From: Gemella sp. zg-570
GTDB taxonomy: Bacteria > Bacillota > Bacilli > Staphylococcales > Gemellaceae
DNA: 64,000 nt
Direction of reading: 5' to 3'
Assembly (NCBI RefSeq): GCF_018866345.1
Contig: NZ_CP076443.1
Location: 81,001 to 145,000, forward strand
The notes below the pieces were generated by a model that saw only the letters and a list, made by a program, of their open reading frames with translations, was not told the origin of the DNA and searched no databases. Position numbers and translations under genes: made by a program. Positions 37,323-46,679 of this stretch are shown one piece after another; within the stretch, counting starts at the first letter, position 1, and every line of letters starts with the position of its first letter.

Positions 37323-38423
37323 GTGTTCGCTGTTACCTTTTAAACTTAGCAACTCTTGTATTTGATTTAAAGAATATTCTAGCTGGTCTCGTTTTACATA
37401 TAAAGAGCTGTATTCTCTTGTATCAATAATGCCAGCCTCTTTTAATATATTTGTTTGATAAGTTATTGCGGGGGGTGATACCTGGAAAAATTTACTTAGT
37501 TTTTTATTAGTATTTAAACCAAAACTAATCATTCTTAAAATATCTAATCTTGTATCATCAGATAGAGCCTTTAAAACTTTTTTACTAATTACTTCAGCTT
37601 TTTTCATTTTTTTAGCATAAAAAATTGAATCAAGACCTATGCAATAGATGGGTTTATTGTGGGTGTTGTTAAAAGTTGTATCACCTTCATTAGGTTTAGT
37701 AATAATGTTGATACGGTTAGCTCCAAACATCAGGGGAGCTACCTCTATTTCATTGCCACATCTTTCTGCTTCTTCTAAGGAAATTCTTTTTATATCCTTA
37801 TATTCTCTTTGCAGGGCTGATAATTTTTCACTTCCTAAAAAGTTGATACTAGCCTTATAAATTTCTGCCTTATCCATAGCTAAAACTTTTTCTAATTTTT
37901 TACTGAACAAGTCTTCAGCTTTTGTGAAATAATTTAAGTAAATTGGATATATAGTTTCAAAAACTTTAAGGGTGTTAGCTATAAATTGGCTAGGATTTTC
38001 ATATATTTGCAATAGATAGTATTTTACTTGACCACTTTCTTGTAGATTTTTTATAGCTTTTACAGTTTCAGCGTCATTACAAGCTGTTGAACCTATTAAC
38101 ATTTTTAATGTAAATTTTATTTCTTCATCAGTCAATGTTTTTATGGTAGCTAAAAATTCAGCTACATTTTCTATATTTTGTTTTTTGTATAGACTTCTAT
38201 AAGTCATTTGTAACATGGGATAAAAAGGTGAACAGAATACATTATTAAAATCTAAAATGTGGGAACTAATTTCATTATATAGAGCCTTATATAGTGTGTA
38301 AAATTCAATAGTATCTATTTTATTTTGTTTTTCTTCTAAGCTAAACATATATTCTGGATTTAAACATTCAAGCCCGATTATGAAATCTAGCAACTGTCTT
38401 TTTTCTTTTGATGAAAATTTCAT
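37320..38423 (-). CDS. ArsR-like winged-helix regulator with large N-terminal domain
   Basis: 367 residues. The C-terminal ~95 are an ArsR-type winged helix (VLKALSDDTRLDILRMISFGLNTNKKLSKFFQVSPPAITYQTNILKEAGIIDTR). The ~265 residues before it are helical and not recognised, apart from a general similarity in layout to Firmicute DUF5937-like ArsR proteins. No metal-binding Cys pair is seen in the helix region. It sits on the opposite strand between walI and walJ, which are normally adjacent, so it is probably an insertion into the wal locus. Confidence 0.75.
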   Translation of the reverse strand: MKFSSKEKRQLLDFIIGLECLNPEYMFSLEEKQNKIDTIEFYTLYKALYNEISSHILDFNNVFCSPFYPMLQMTYRSLYKKQNIENVAEFLATIKTLTDEEIKFTLKMLIGSTACNDAETVKAIKNLQESGQVKYYLLQIYENPSQFIANTLKVFETIYPIYLNYFTKAEDLFSKKLEKVLAMDKAEIYKASINFLGSEKLSALQREYKDIKRISLEEAERCGNEIEVAPLMFGANRINIITKPNEGDTTFNNTHNKPIYCIGLDSIFYAKKMKKAEVISKKVLKALSDDTRLDILRMISFGLNTNKKLSKFFQVSPPAITYQTNILKEAGIIDTREYSSLYVKRDQLEYSLNQIQELLSLKGNSEH

Positions 38424-38561
38424 GATTTTATTCCTTATTTAATATTATTATAAGTATAATTTTACATTAAAAATTTATTTAATTCAATTTTTTAATTTTA
38501 ATATAAGTAGGAAAAATAAATATTTTAATTTTTGAATTTATGTCAGTTTATATAATATTAT

Positions 38562-38591
38562 GTTAGTTAAAAAATATTTTTATGGTATAAT
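38562..38591 (+). promoter_or_regulatory. walJ promoter
   Basis: TTAGTT, 17 bp, TATAAT with TG in extended -10 position. It lets walJ be transcribed apart from walRKHI. Confidence 0.6.
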
Positions 38592-38638
38592 ATGTAAATA
38601 TAAATTTTAGAGGAAAATAAATAAGAGGAGATGTTTTT

Positions 38639-39421
38639 TTGAAAATATCTATATTGGCAAGTGGTAGTACGGGCAATAGTATTTATATAGAAAAAAATAA
38701 TTTTCGCTGTCTTATAGACGCAGGTACGACCGGAAAAAGAATAACAGAAAACTTAAAAAAAATAGGTAGAGATATTAAGGATATAAATCATCTGTTCGTA
38801 ACTCATGAGCATGTAGACCATATTAAGAGTGTTGGAGTTTTAGCAAGAAAATATAATATACCGATTTATGCCAACAAATTGACTTGGGAAAATATGAATA
38901 TCGGTCAGATAGATACAGACTTAAAATTTCATTTTGAAAAAGATGAAACAAAAGATTTTGATGGAATTAGTATAAGTAGTTTTGGAGTAAGCCACGACGC
39001 AGCAAATCCACAATTTTACACCTTTGAAAGTGGCGGTAAAAAAGTTAGCATTCTTACAGATACTGGTTATATATCCGATAAAATGATAGAGCAAATTAAA
39101 AATTCTAATAGCCTAGTATATGAGAGTAACCACGAAGAAAATATTTTACTAAGTTGTTCATATCCCTGGAAAACAAAACAGAGAATATTATCTGACAGGG
39201 GACATTTGTCAAATACAGACGCGGCAAATTACCTAACAAAAATAATAGGAGATAAGACAAAAAATATCTATCTTGCCCACCTAAGTTTAGAAAATAATAC
39301 TAAAGAATTGGCCTATATGACGGCAAGAGGAGTTCTATCTAACTATGGTTTTGACTGTGAAAATGATATAAATATTAAAGATACAGACCCGGAAGAACCG
39401 ACCGACTTAATTTATATCTAA
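38639..39421 (+). CDS. walJ: Metallo-beta-lactamase-fold hydrolase WalJ (YycJ)
   Basis: 260 residues from TTG 38639, RBS AAGAGGAG. The MBL fold is seen in ILASGSTGNSIYIE, FVTHEHVDHIKSVGVLARKY (metal ligands), ISSFGVSHDAANP, ILTDTGYIS, and LAHLSLENN. Relatives are nucleases linked to cell division and DNA repair in the wal operon. Here the gene has its own promoter because of the inserted regulator gene. Confidence 0.9.
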   Translation: MKISILASGSTGNSIYIEKNNFRCLIDAGTTGKRITENLKKIGRDIKDINHLFVTHEHVDHIKSVGVLARKYNIPIYANKLTWENMNIGQIDTDLKFHFEKDETKDFDGISISSFGVSHDAANPQFYTFESGGKKVSILTDTGYISDKMIEQIKNSNSLVYESNHEENILLSCSYPWKTKQRILSDRGHLSNTDAANYLTKIIGDKTKNIYLAHLSLENNTKELAYMTARGVLSNYGFDCENDINIKDTDPEEPTDLIYI

Positions 39422-39625
39422 TTTACTAAAATAAAATTTTAAGAAATTCATTAGAAGTCTATAAATAATAATTAAACATATATTTAAAGGAAACAGGAAA
39501 TTTAAAACATATTCAATTAAATAATCAGAAAATTACATAATTTTCAGTAAAATATAAACAATTTACTATTGCAATTTGCTATAAAATCTTATAATATATA
39601 TACTATGTTAAAAAATAATAACTAC

Positions 39626-39645
39626 AAATCAGACTATTGATTTGT
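39626..39645 (+). promoter_or_regulatory. Hairpin in the opp leader
   Basis: CAAATCA-GACTAT-TGATTTG lies 25 bp before the oppD start, in front of the RBS GGGGAGGGG. A TATAAT near 39590 may be the -10. The role of the hairpin is unknown. Confidence 0.35.
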
Positions 39646-39669
39646 GAAACTCAGGGGAGGGGTAAATAG

Positions 39670-40665
39670 GTGAAAAAATTATTAGAAATTAAAAATTTAG
39701 AAACAGCATTTAGAATAAAAGATGATTATTTTAATGCAGTAGATGATGTAAGTTTAGACTTATATAGTAATGAAGTGTTGGCAATAGTTGGAGAGAGTGG
39801 TTGCGGTAAATCTACTTTGGCTACAACAGTTATGGGGCTACACAATGAAAACCTAACCCGCTCTACTGGAGAAATTATTTATAATAATAAAAATTTATTA
39901 GACCTATCTGAAGAAGAATTAAATAAGATAAGAACTAAAGAAATAGGAATGATTTTTCAAGACCCCCTATCATCTTTAAATCCACTACAAAGAATTGGGA
40001 AACAGATAGAAGAAGCTCTTGTATATCATACAGAAATGAAAAAAGAAGAACGTGAAAAACGTGTTATCGAATTATTAACACAAGTTGGAATACCAAATCC
40101 AGAGCGTTGTGCAAGACAGTATCCTCATGAACTTTCAGGTGGTATGCGTCAACGTGTTATGATAGCTATGGCCTTATCATGCAAACCGCAAATTATTATT
40201 GCCGACGAACCTACAACGGCGCTTGATGTTACAATTCAAGCACAAATTTTAGACTTGTTAAAAGAATTGCAAAGTGAAATTCATGCAGGAGTTATTTTAA
40301 TTACACACGACCTTGGAGTAGTTGCCGAGATGGCTGACAGGGTTGCTGTATTTTATGCAGGACAAGTTGTGGAGTTAGGAAATGCAGAACAAATTTTTAA
40401 AAATTCTAAACATCCATACACAAGAAGTTTATTAAGAAGTATTCCCCAACTTGACGGAGAAGAAAATGATGCCCTTTATGCCATTGAAGGTATGGTGCCA
40501 TCAATTAAAAATCTTGATAGACAAGGTTGTCGTTTTGCAGCTCGTGTGCCATGGTTAAAAGCAGAAGACCACGAAGAAAATCCAAAATTACATGAAGTAG
40601 AAGAGGGACATTTTGTTCGCTGTACTTGCCACGAAAAATTTACATTTCAGGGGGAGGATAAATAA
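39670..40665 (+). CDS. oppD: Oligopeptide transporter ATP-binding protein OppD
   Basis: 331 residues from GTG 39670, RBS GGGGAGGGG. Walker A VGESGCGKSTLA, signature PHELSGGMRQRVMIAMAL, Walker B IIIADEPTTALDVTIQAQIL and the Opp/Dpp C-terminal domain (YTRSLLRSIP...CRFAARVPW) are all present. The C-terminal Cys-rich end (RCTCHEKF) resembles the region that holds an iron-sulfur site in some OppD proteins. First gene of oppDFBC. Confidence 0.93.
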   Translation: MKKLLEIKNLETAFRIKDDYFNAVDDVSLDLYSNEVLAIVGESGCGKSTLATTVMGLHNENLTRSTGEIIYNNKNLLDLSEEELNKIRTKEIGMIFQDPLSSLNPLQRIGKQIEEALVYHTEMKKEEREKRVIELLTQVGIPNPERCARQYPHELSGGMRQRVMIAMALSCKPQIIIADEPTTALDVTIQAQILDLLKELQSEIHAGVILITHDLGVVAEMADRVAVFYAGQVVELGNAEQIFKNSKHPYTRSLLRSIPQLDGEENDALYAIEGMVPSIKNLDRQGCRFAARVPWLKAEDHEENPKLHEVEEGHFVRCTCHEKFTFQGEDK

Positions 40666-41597
40666 TGATAAAAATTGAAAATTTAAAAGTTCACTATCCA
40701 ATCCGTGGTGGATTTTTCAATACAATTCAAAGTTACGTTCACGCAGTAGACGGAGTAGATATAGAAATAGGTGCGGGGAAAACATACGGACTAATCGGAG
40801 AATCTGGCTCTGGAAAAACTACTGTTGGAAAAGTTGTACTTGGTTTAGAAGAAGCAACGAATGGAACTATAACTTATAAAGACGAAGACGTAACTAAAAA
40901 AGCCAACAGAAAAAAATTAAACTATAATAAAGATGTGCAAATGATTTTTCAAGATGCCATGTCTAGTTTAAATCCTAGAAAAAGAATTATTGATATTATT
41001 TCTGAACCTATTAATAACTTTGATAACCTATCTGAAGAAGATACGAAAAAACGTATTTTAGAATTATTATCAATAGTCGGTATGGGTGAAGATGTCTTGT
41101 ATAAATATCCATTTGAATTTTCAGGAGGACAAAGACAACGTATTGGTGTCGCTCGTGCAATAGCTTGTAATCCACGTCTTATAGTTGCTGATGAACCAGT
41201 TTCTGCCCTTGACCTTTCTGTGCAGGCACAAGTTCTAAACTTTATGAAAAAAATTCAAAGAGATTTTAATATTTCCTACCTATTTATTTCTCATGATTTA
41301 GGTGTTGTTAAACACATGTGTGATTATATTTATATCATGTATCGCGGAAGAATAGTTGAAAGAGGAACTCGTGATGATATTTACAACAATCCTCAACACA
41401 TTTATACTAAACGTTTAATTGCTGCTATTCCAAGTACAAACTTAGACAAGGCAAAAGAAATTATTAAAATTCGTGAAGAAGTAGAAAAAGAGTATCAAAA
41501 ACATCAAAATGATTATTTTGATAAGGACGGCAAAGTCTATGCTCTGAAAAAATTAACAGATACGCACTATGTAGCTATGAAAGGAGGGGAAAAATAA
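40665..41597 (+). CDS. oppF: Oligopeptide transporter ATP-binding protein OppF
   Basis: 310 residues, overlapping oppD by one base. LIGESGSGKTTVGKVVLGLEE, VQMIFQDAMSSLNPRK, PFEFSGGQRQRIGVARAIA and IVADEPVSALDLSVQAQVLNFM are typical, with the OppF-type end TKRLIAAIPST. Pairs with OppD to power peptide import. Confidence 0.93.
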   Translation: MIKIENLKVHYPIRGGFFNTIQSYVHAVDGVDIEIGAGKTYGLIGESGSGKTTVGKVVLGLEEATNGTITYKDEDVTKKANRKKLNYNKDVQMIFQDAMSSLNPRKRIIDIISEPINNFDNLSEEDTKKRILELLSIVGMGEDVLYKYPFEFSGGQRQRIGVARAIACNPRLIVADEPVSALDLSVQAQVLNFMKKIQRDFNISYLFISHDLGVVKHMCDYIYIMYRGRIVERGTRDDIYNNPQHIYTKRLIAAIPSTNLDKAKEIIKIREEVEKEYQKHQNDYFDKDGKVYALKKLTDTHYVAMKGGEK

Positions 41598-41598
41598 T

Positions 41599-42564
41599 AT
41601 GTGGAAAGTAATATTAAAGCGTGTTATCGTCATGATTCCTCAGTTATTTATTCTTAGTTTATTAGTGTTTGGTATGGCAAAATTAATGCCGGGCGACCCA
41701 TTTTCAGGTCTTGCAGAAAATCCAAAAATTTCACAAGAACAAATCGAGCATATTCGTATGGCAAAAGGATTTTATGACCCATGGTATGAGCAGTACTGGC
41801 ACTGGTTAAAAGATTTCTTTAAGGGTGATTTTGGTCTGAGTTATGTTACTGGTAAATCGGTAAATACCCTAGTTGGAGAAAGAATTTTTAATACCCTAAA
41901 TCTTTCAATCCTAACAGCCATATTAACTTATGCAATAGCTATACCCCTAGGTATGTATGCAGGTAGATATAACAATTCAAAAGGAGATAAAGCTATCAAC
42001 TTATATAATTTTGTAGCCTTGTCAGTTCCTAACTTTGTTCTTTATCTAGTTATGATTTTATTATTTGGTTTTCAATTAGGTTGGTTCCCAACAAGCGGTT
42101 CTGTTGATTTAGGTCTTCAACCAGGAACATTATCATATTTCATAAATAAATTACACCACTTAATCTTGCCAGCAACAACTATGGCATTACTAGGTACGGT
42201 TGGTACTATTCAATACTTGCGTAATGAAGTTATTGAAGCCAAACAAAGTGATTATGTTAAGACTGCCCGTTCAAAAGGTGTACCTATTAAGAGAGTATAC
42301 TCAGGTCATATCTTTAGAAACTCTTTATTGCCGATAGCAGCTTTCTTTGGATTTACTATTACAGGATTATTTGCTGGTGGTATTTTTGTAGAAACAATTT
42401 TTGGTTATCCAGGTATGGGAGAATTATTCTTCAAGTCGGTAACAGATAGAGATTATAGTGTTGTTACAACATTAATGCTATTTTCAGGATTTTTAACACT
42501 GGTTGGTAGTGCTTTGTCAGATATTATCATGGCAATAGTAGACCCACGTATTAAGTTGGATTAG
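41599..42564 (+). CDS. oppB: Oligopeptide permease OppB
   Basis: 321 residues. Six helices with an N-terminal RVIVMIPQLFILSLLVFGMAKLMPGDP, which is standard for OppB/DppB, and the cytoplasmic EAA loop around RSKGVPIKRVYSGHIFRNSLLPI. RBS GGAGGGG lies within the end of oppF. Forms the membrane channel together with OppC. Confidence 0.92.
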   Translation: MWKVILKRVIVMIPQLFILSLLVFGMAKLMPGDPFSGLAENPKISQEQIEHIRMAKGFYDPWYEQYWHWLKDFFKGDFGLSYVTGKSVNTLVGERIFNTLNLSILTAILTYAIAIPLGMYAGRYNNSKGDKAINLYNFVALSVPNFVLYLVMILLFGFQLGWFPTSGSVDLGLQPGTLSYFINKLHHLILPATTMALLGTVGTIQYLRNEVIEAKQSDYVKTARSKGVPIKRVYSGHIFRNSLLPIAAFFGFTITGLFAGGIFVETIFGYPGMGELFFKSVTDRDYSVVTTLMLFSGFLTLVGSALSDIIMAIVDPRIKLD

Positions 42565-42577
42565 GAGGATTATTAAA

Positions 42578-43483
42578 ATGACAGAAATTAAAAAAAATGA
42601 AGCTGTAACTAAATATCCTTCGGCATTTTCAGTTGTAGCACGTGAATTTAAAAAAGATAAGATTGCATTAGTATCATTAATTACTTTGAGTGCGATAATA
42701 TTATTTGTTATTGGATTTAATATCTATATTCGTTTGACAGATTTATATGCCAGCTATCATGAAGTAAATATTTTAGATAGATTTTTATTACCGGGTGAAG
42801 ATGGTTTCTTACTAGGTACAGATGCTGGAGGACATTCGGTGTTCGGCTGGTTAATGATGGGAATAGGAAATTCTCTTTTAATATCAGTTCTAGTAACTAC
42901 TTTAACTGTTGGTTTTGGAACACTAGTAGGACTTACAATTTCTTACTATGGAGGAGCAGTAGATAATATTGCAATGCGTATTATTGACTTTTTAGTTATT
43001 CTTCCCTACCTAATGATTATCATAGTTTTCGTTAGTGTTTATAGGGGATATGGCGTGATAAGTTTTATCCTTATGCTTGCTATATTATCTTGGATGGGTT
43101 CTGCCCGTCTAGTACGTTCTAAGACTCTATCTGAATCAAGACGTGATTACGTTCTTGCTTCTAAAACTATGGGGACAAGTGATTTTAAAATTATGTTTAA
43201 AGGGATATTACCTAATATCGCCTCTATCATAATAGTAGAAGCAACCCTATTGCTAGTATCTAATATGGGTACAGAAGTAGCCCTAACATTTTTAGGTTTC
43301 GGTTTACCAGCGGGAACACCATCAATAGGAACTTTATTATCTTACGCTCGTGATGCTGATATTCTAGTTCATAGAATGTATATCTGGTTGCCAGCAGCCC
43401 TATCAATTTTAGTTTTAGCCTTATGCATAAACTATATTGGTCAAGCCCTACGTCGTGCCTTAGATGCAAGACAAAGATTATAA
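42578..43483 (+). CDS. oppC: Oligopeptide permease OppC
   Basis: 301 residues, RBS TAGGAGG. Six helices, the LLGTDAGGHSVFGWLMMGIGNSL motif after helix 1 and the EAA loop LASKTMGTSDFKIMFKGILPNIASIIIVE. Last gene of the operon; no oppA follows, and a strong terminator comes directly after the stop. Confidence 0.92.
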   Translation: MTEIKKNEAVTKYPSAFSVVAREFKKDKIALVSLITLSAIILFVIGFNIYIRLTDLYASYHEVNILDRFLLPGEDGFLLGTDAGGHSVFGWLMMGIGNSLLISVLVTTLTVGFGTLVGLTISYYGGAVDNIAMRIIDFLVILPYLMIIIVFVSVYRGYGVISFILMLAILSWMGSARLVRSKTLSESRRDYVLASKTMGTSDFKIMFKGILPNIASIIIVEATLLLVSNMGTEVALTFLGFGLPAGTPSIGTLLSYARDADILVHRMYIWLPAALSILVLALCINYIGQALRRALDARQRL

Positions 43484-43517
43484 AAAAGAAGATTAGTTTT
43501 ACTAATCTTCTTTTTTA
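43482..43517 (+). terminator. opp operon terminator
   Basis: GAAGATTAGT/ACTAATCTTC with A-run before and TTTTTT after. Confidence 0.88.
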
Positions 43518-43560
43518 GTGAGTAAATGTTTTTTAGATAAATTTTTAATGATATCTATAT

Positions 43561-43752
43561 TTACTCAATTTCTTCCCTAGTTGTTTTTTCTTTTTTATGC
43601 TCTTTAAATATACTTCTAAACATTACTATAGCTGTGGTAATAGAAGAAATAGCAATTATTATTCCTAAAAATTCACTTTCAATAAAGTATTTATTTATAA
43701 AATAAATTAAAATATTAGTATATACAAGTATCTGATATTTGTCTGTAAACAT
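43561..43752 (-). CDS. Small membrane protein (63 aa), unknown
   Basis: A strong GGCGGAGGAG RBS lies seven bases before ATG 43752, which argues that it is real. One N-terminal hydrophobic stretch, a helix FLGIIIAISSITTAIVMF, and a charged tail KEHKKEKTTREEIE. No family is recognised. It is convergent with the opp operon and shows no cassette promoter or terminator. Confidence 0.5.
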   Translation of the reverse strand: MFTDKYQILVYTNILIYFINKYFIESEFLGIIIAISSITTAIVMFRSIFKEHKKEKTTREEIE

Positions 43753-43997
43753 TTTATCTCCTCCGCCTGCTTATATAAAATTTATTTTTTATCCCTTAAT
43801 TATCTTATTATAACATATATTTTTTATAATTATAAGTCTATTTTTAATTTTATTTTATGCTAGTATGATAAAAAAGATTAGTATTTATAAAATTAGTAGA
43901 CTTAGAAATAAAAAATTAAATTTTTATATTATTTGTCAAAAAATATTAGTTAAAGTATTTAATTAATATGCAGAATATATTTATAAGGATTGATAAT

Positions 43998-44368
43998 ATG
44001 AACTTGAAAAAATTATTTAAAATATCCCATATAGTTGATAATTTAAAAAATAAGAAAAAAATAAAAAATTATATAAGGATAACTTTATAAAATTTAATAT
44101 ACTTGTAAATACATTGCTAATAATTCTCATAAGTAATGATATCAGGAATAATCTTCAAGGTAAAACAATATTTACGATTATAGTCTTGTTATTAGTATCT
44201 TTATTTTTCAATAATTACATTTATGATTATAGAATTAATAATATAATAAAAATTTTAAGTTTGATAATGTTAATTTCATTATTCTTTTATTACAATGATT
44301 ACCATAAGTGCTATATGGCTACGATAATTTTGATTATAGCAATTAATGTATTGCAAGATTTATTGTGA
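43998..44368 (+). pseudogene. Frameshifted small membrane protein next to the cassette cluster
   Basis: ATG 43998 (AAGGA upstream) starts a basic segment MNLKKLFKISHIVDNLKNKK that stops at 44090. A second frame, open through the same A-rich stretch, carries FIKFNILVNTLLIILISNDI and three more hydrophobic helices to 44368. One frameshift in the A-run near 44052-44068 would join them into about 122 residues. It is followed, after a 16-codon ORF at 44401, by a cassette terminator, so it may be an old partner gene. Low certainty. Confidence 0.35.
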
Positions 44369-44535
44369 TATAGTAAATTTTTGCTTTTAGGAGACGTGGC
44401 TATGATTAAAAATTTAATGTTTTTTATTTTTATTAAAAAAATATATTTATAAGAGAATTATCAGATATATATATTATCCTGTTCTTTTTCTGATAATATT
44501 AATGATAAAATTCAAAAAATTTGGATTAGTATACG

Positions 44536-44563
44536 AAAAAGACGACTAAGTAGTCGTCTTTTT
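44536..44563 (+). terminator. Cassette terminator
   Basis: AAAAA-GACGAC-TAAGTA-GTCGTC-TTTTT, perfect 11-bp stem including the A/T flanks. Confidence 0.85.
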
Positions 44564-44781
44564 AAATTTTCAAATTCAAATTTTACTACTAAACAGAAAA
44601 AATAATTTTATTATTTTTTATAATTATACTATTTTGCAAACGCAACACTCCTTATTGTACCATATATTTTTTAAATATAATACTTGTTTTTTGATTTTTT
44701 ATATGTTATAATAAGAATGCAAATAGAAGAGATCACACTATTTAAAATATTAAAATTTTATTAATAAGGGGGACGATTAAA
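44564..44781 (+). promoter_or_regulatory. Type A cassette promoter block
   Basis: TTGC-AAAC-GCAA inverted repeat, TTGTTT at 44684-44689, 17 bp, TATAAT 44707-44712 with TGT extended -10, then a palindrome copy with one change (GAGATCAC) and RBS AAGGGGG. About 200 bp are shared with the other type A blocks. Confidence 0.75.
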
Positions 44782-45378
44782 ATGAATAAAAAAGTCAAAA
44801 TTGCTAGTGCTATTTTAGCATCCAGCCTGCTTATCACACCAATCTCTGCTTTAGTTAGTAATTATGATAATGTGGCTAAGGCTGAGAATAGTAAACAAAA
44901 AAAGAAAGAGGTAGTGAGTAGAAAATTTTTATCTTCAGAAGAACATAAAAAAATAGTAGCTAAATTATATGAAGATAAACTTATCGATGACAATAAAAAG
45001 AAAGAAATAGAAAGTATATTACAGGATAGAAGCTTCGGGGGCTGGGTATGGGTTGAAAACTTTAGTGATGGGGCTAAAGATGTGCATATTCCAGGATGGT
45101 TGATTGCTGCTGGTTCTGTTGGAGGTGTAATAGCAGTAAATGAGGCTTTAGCAACTGTAGCAGCTTCTTCATCTTTAGTGGCTAAAATAATGGGAACTTC
45201 CTCTTATCGTGGTTTAACATGGCTTGCTAATTTAGCTGTAGGTTCTTTTACGTGGGACGCTATGAAAAATGGAATAGTTTTATACTACACTAATCCACAA
45301 GAAAAATTAATTTGTGCTTTTGGAAATTGCTACTATGATACTGTTTATACATTTAGTCATATGAGAATAGATTACTAA
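44782..45378 (+). CDS. Secreted cassette protein
   Basis: 198 residues, ATG 44782. Signal peptide with KK start, AILASSLLITPISALV core and AKA-E cleavage near residue 34. The mature part begins with a Lys/Glu-rich segment and then differs from all other copies: a Trp-rich GGWVWVENF, a hydrophobic Ala/Gly stretch (GWLIAAGSVGGVIAVNEALATVAASSSLVAKIMG) and an end with two Cys (LICAFGNCYYD). The 114-residue partner ORF begins two bases after the stop. An intact cassette: promoter block, ATG, partner and terminator all present. Function unknown; bacteriocin-like is inference. Confidence 0.7.
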   Translation: MNKKVKIASAILASSLLITPISALVSNYDNVAKAENSKQKKKEVVSRKFLSSEEHKKIVAKLYEDKLIDDNKKKEIESILQDRSFGGWVWVENFSDGAKDVHIPGWLIAAGSVGGVIAVNEALATVAASSSLVAKIMGTSSYRGLTWLANLAVGSFTWDAMKNGIVLYYTNPQEKLICAFGNCYYDTVYTFSHMRIDY

Positions 45379-45379
45379 T

Positions 45380-45724
45380 ATGTTAAATGATATAATAAAA
45401 TCTATCTTAAATTACAAGCAATTTTTTGATATATATGGCATAATATTAGTTACTATAAATTTAAATTTATTTTTTAGAATTGGAAGTAGCTGGCGTATAG
45501 GAAATTTCTATAATTTACACACTTTAAAAATAACTATTATATCCTCTATTCCGATAATTAGCTTAATATGTATAATAAGTTCAGATATGAATAAAGTAGC
45601 TCTGTTAAAAACAATAACTACATCTACTTTAACTTTAATGTTTTTTACTGTAATAGCAATAAAAATATTAAAAATTCATTATTTAAATTATAAAAATAAA
45701 GCTAATAAAAAAGACGACAAATAG
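45380..45724 (+). CDS. Cassette partner: 114-aa membrane protein
   Basis: Starts right after the secreted protein's stop, so it should be translated by the same ribosomes. Three hydrophobic segments (IYGIILVTINLNLFF, ITIISSIPIISLICIIS, TLTLMFFTVIAIKILKI) and a basic tail that ends NKKDDK, its last codons being part of the terminator stem. No known family. It is the longest partner ORF in the cluster. Confidence 0.55.
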   Translation: MLNDIIKSILNYKQFFDIYGIILVTINLNLFFRIGSSWRIGNFYNLHTLKITIISSIPIISLICIISSDMNKVALLKTITTSTLTLMFFTVIAIKILKIHYLNYKNKANKKDDK

Positions 45725-45735
45725 TCGTCTTTTTA
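45708..45735 (+). terminator. Cassette terminator containing a partner stop codon
   Basis: GACGAC-AAATA-GTCGTC between A- and T-runs; the partner's last codons GAC GAC AAA TAG form the 5' arm and loop. Confidence 0.85.
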
Positions 45736-45736
45736 A

Positions 45737-45954
45737 ATTTTCAAATTCAAATTTTAGTATTGAACAGAAAAAATAATAAAATTATTTTTTATAATTATAC
45801 TATTTTGCAAACGCAACACTCCTTATTCTGCCATGTATTTTTTTAGATATAATACTTGTTTTTTGCCTTTGTATATGTTATAATAAAAATACAAATAGAA
45901 GTGATCACACTATTTAAAATATTAAAATTTTATTAATAAGGGGAGGCGATTAAA
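45737..45954 (+). promoter_or_regulatory. Type A cassette promoter block
   Basis: Same features as the block at 44564: inverted repeat TTGCAAACGCAA, extended -10 (TATAAT 45879-45884), GTGATCAC 45901-45908 and RBS AAGGGGAGG. Confidence 0.75.
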
Positions 45955-46167
45955 ATTAATAAAAAATTAGCTTCAGGTCTTAATGGAATAGGTAAATTAG
46001 GTTCCCTTATATATAACGTTGCAAAACATCAAAAAAATTTAGGATATGGAAATGTAGAAGCCCTTAAAAGAGCTACTAGAATAGTATTAAAAAACTTCCC
46101 TGACAGAGATTTAGAAGCAATATATCAATTATTTGCAATTGATGGAGTAATAAGAAGTTGCACTTAA
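45955..46167 (+). pseudogene. Cassette protein lacking its signal peptide, ATT in place of ATG
   Basis: Where other cassettes have ATG AAT AAA AAA this has ATT AAT AAA AAA, and the codons jump straight to LASGLNGIGKLGSLIYNVAKH without a signal peptide. The frame then stays open for 70 codons to GVIRSCT. An internal deletion that removed the signal peptide and middle region explains this. The product could not be exported, so the gene is probably dead, although its promoter and partner ORF remain. Confidence 0.55.
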
Positions 46168-46352
46168 ATAAATATATTATTTATATATTCTACTTATTTC
46201 CATTATCTATAACTATACAATTTTTAAATGCAATATTTTTAAAAAGTAATGTGATATATATAATATCTAATATTTTGTGTGCATTGTCAATTGGGGTATA
46301 TTTATTTGCAATTTATTATAAGAAAAAATATAATAAAAAAGACGACAAATAG
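46158..46352 (+). CDS. Cassette partner: 64-aa membrane protein
   Basis: TTG 46158 overlaps the last codons of the truncated cassette gene. Two helices (IIYIFYLFPLSITIQFL and VIYIISNILCALSIGVYLFAIYY) and a tail KKKYNKKDDK that runs into the terminator. No family is recognised. It outlived the loss of its secreted partner's signal peptide, as an immunity gene might (inference). Confidence 0.5.
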   Translation: MHLNKYIIYIFYLFPLSITIQFLNAIFLKSNVIYIISNILCALSIGVYLFAIYYKKKYNKKDDK

Positions 46353-46362
46353 TCGTCTTTTT
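46336..46362 (+). terminator. Cassette terminator containing a partner stop codon
   Basis: GACGAC-AAATA-GTCGTC with flanking A and T runs; encodes the partner's final DDK-stop. Confidence 0.85.
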
Positions 46363-46379
46363 TAATGAAAAATATTTTT

Positions 46380-46679
46380 AACTCCCTAAATATATAAACT
46401 AAAAAATTTTTTAAATAATACAGTTTAATTTTAAAAGTGTACTATATAATTTTGCTTTAATTTAATAGTCATGAAAACTTTATAATCTAATGTTAATTTC
46501 CCTGTATTATTTATGTTTTTATCTTAATTAAATAGATGGCTGTTTTTCACTTTTTCCTTGCTTTATAATGTTTTATAAGCTATAATTAAAATGTAAGATA
46601 TATCTTAGTAGAAAATATTTTAAAATATATTTAGTTGCAAATAAATATATTAAATTAAAAAATAAAGGAAAGAAATATC
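46380..46679 (+). promoter_or_regulatory. Type B cassette promoter block
   Basis: Matches 14148-14440 in inverted orientation. A promoter TTGCTT, 17 bp, TATAAT is visible close to 46560-46590, followed by the shared AGATATATCTTAGTAG and a weak RBS AAAGGAAAG. Confidence 0.6.

Noticed and set aside
44401..44451. 16-codon ORF MIKNLMFFIFIKKIYL with AGGAG upstream
   Set aside because: Too short to support as a gene; may be a remnant of a partner ORF, so it is mentioned only under 43998-44368.
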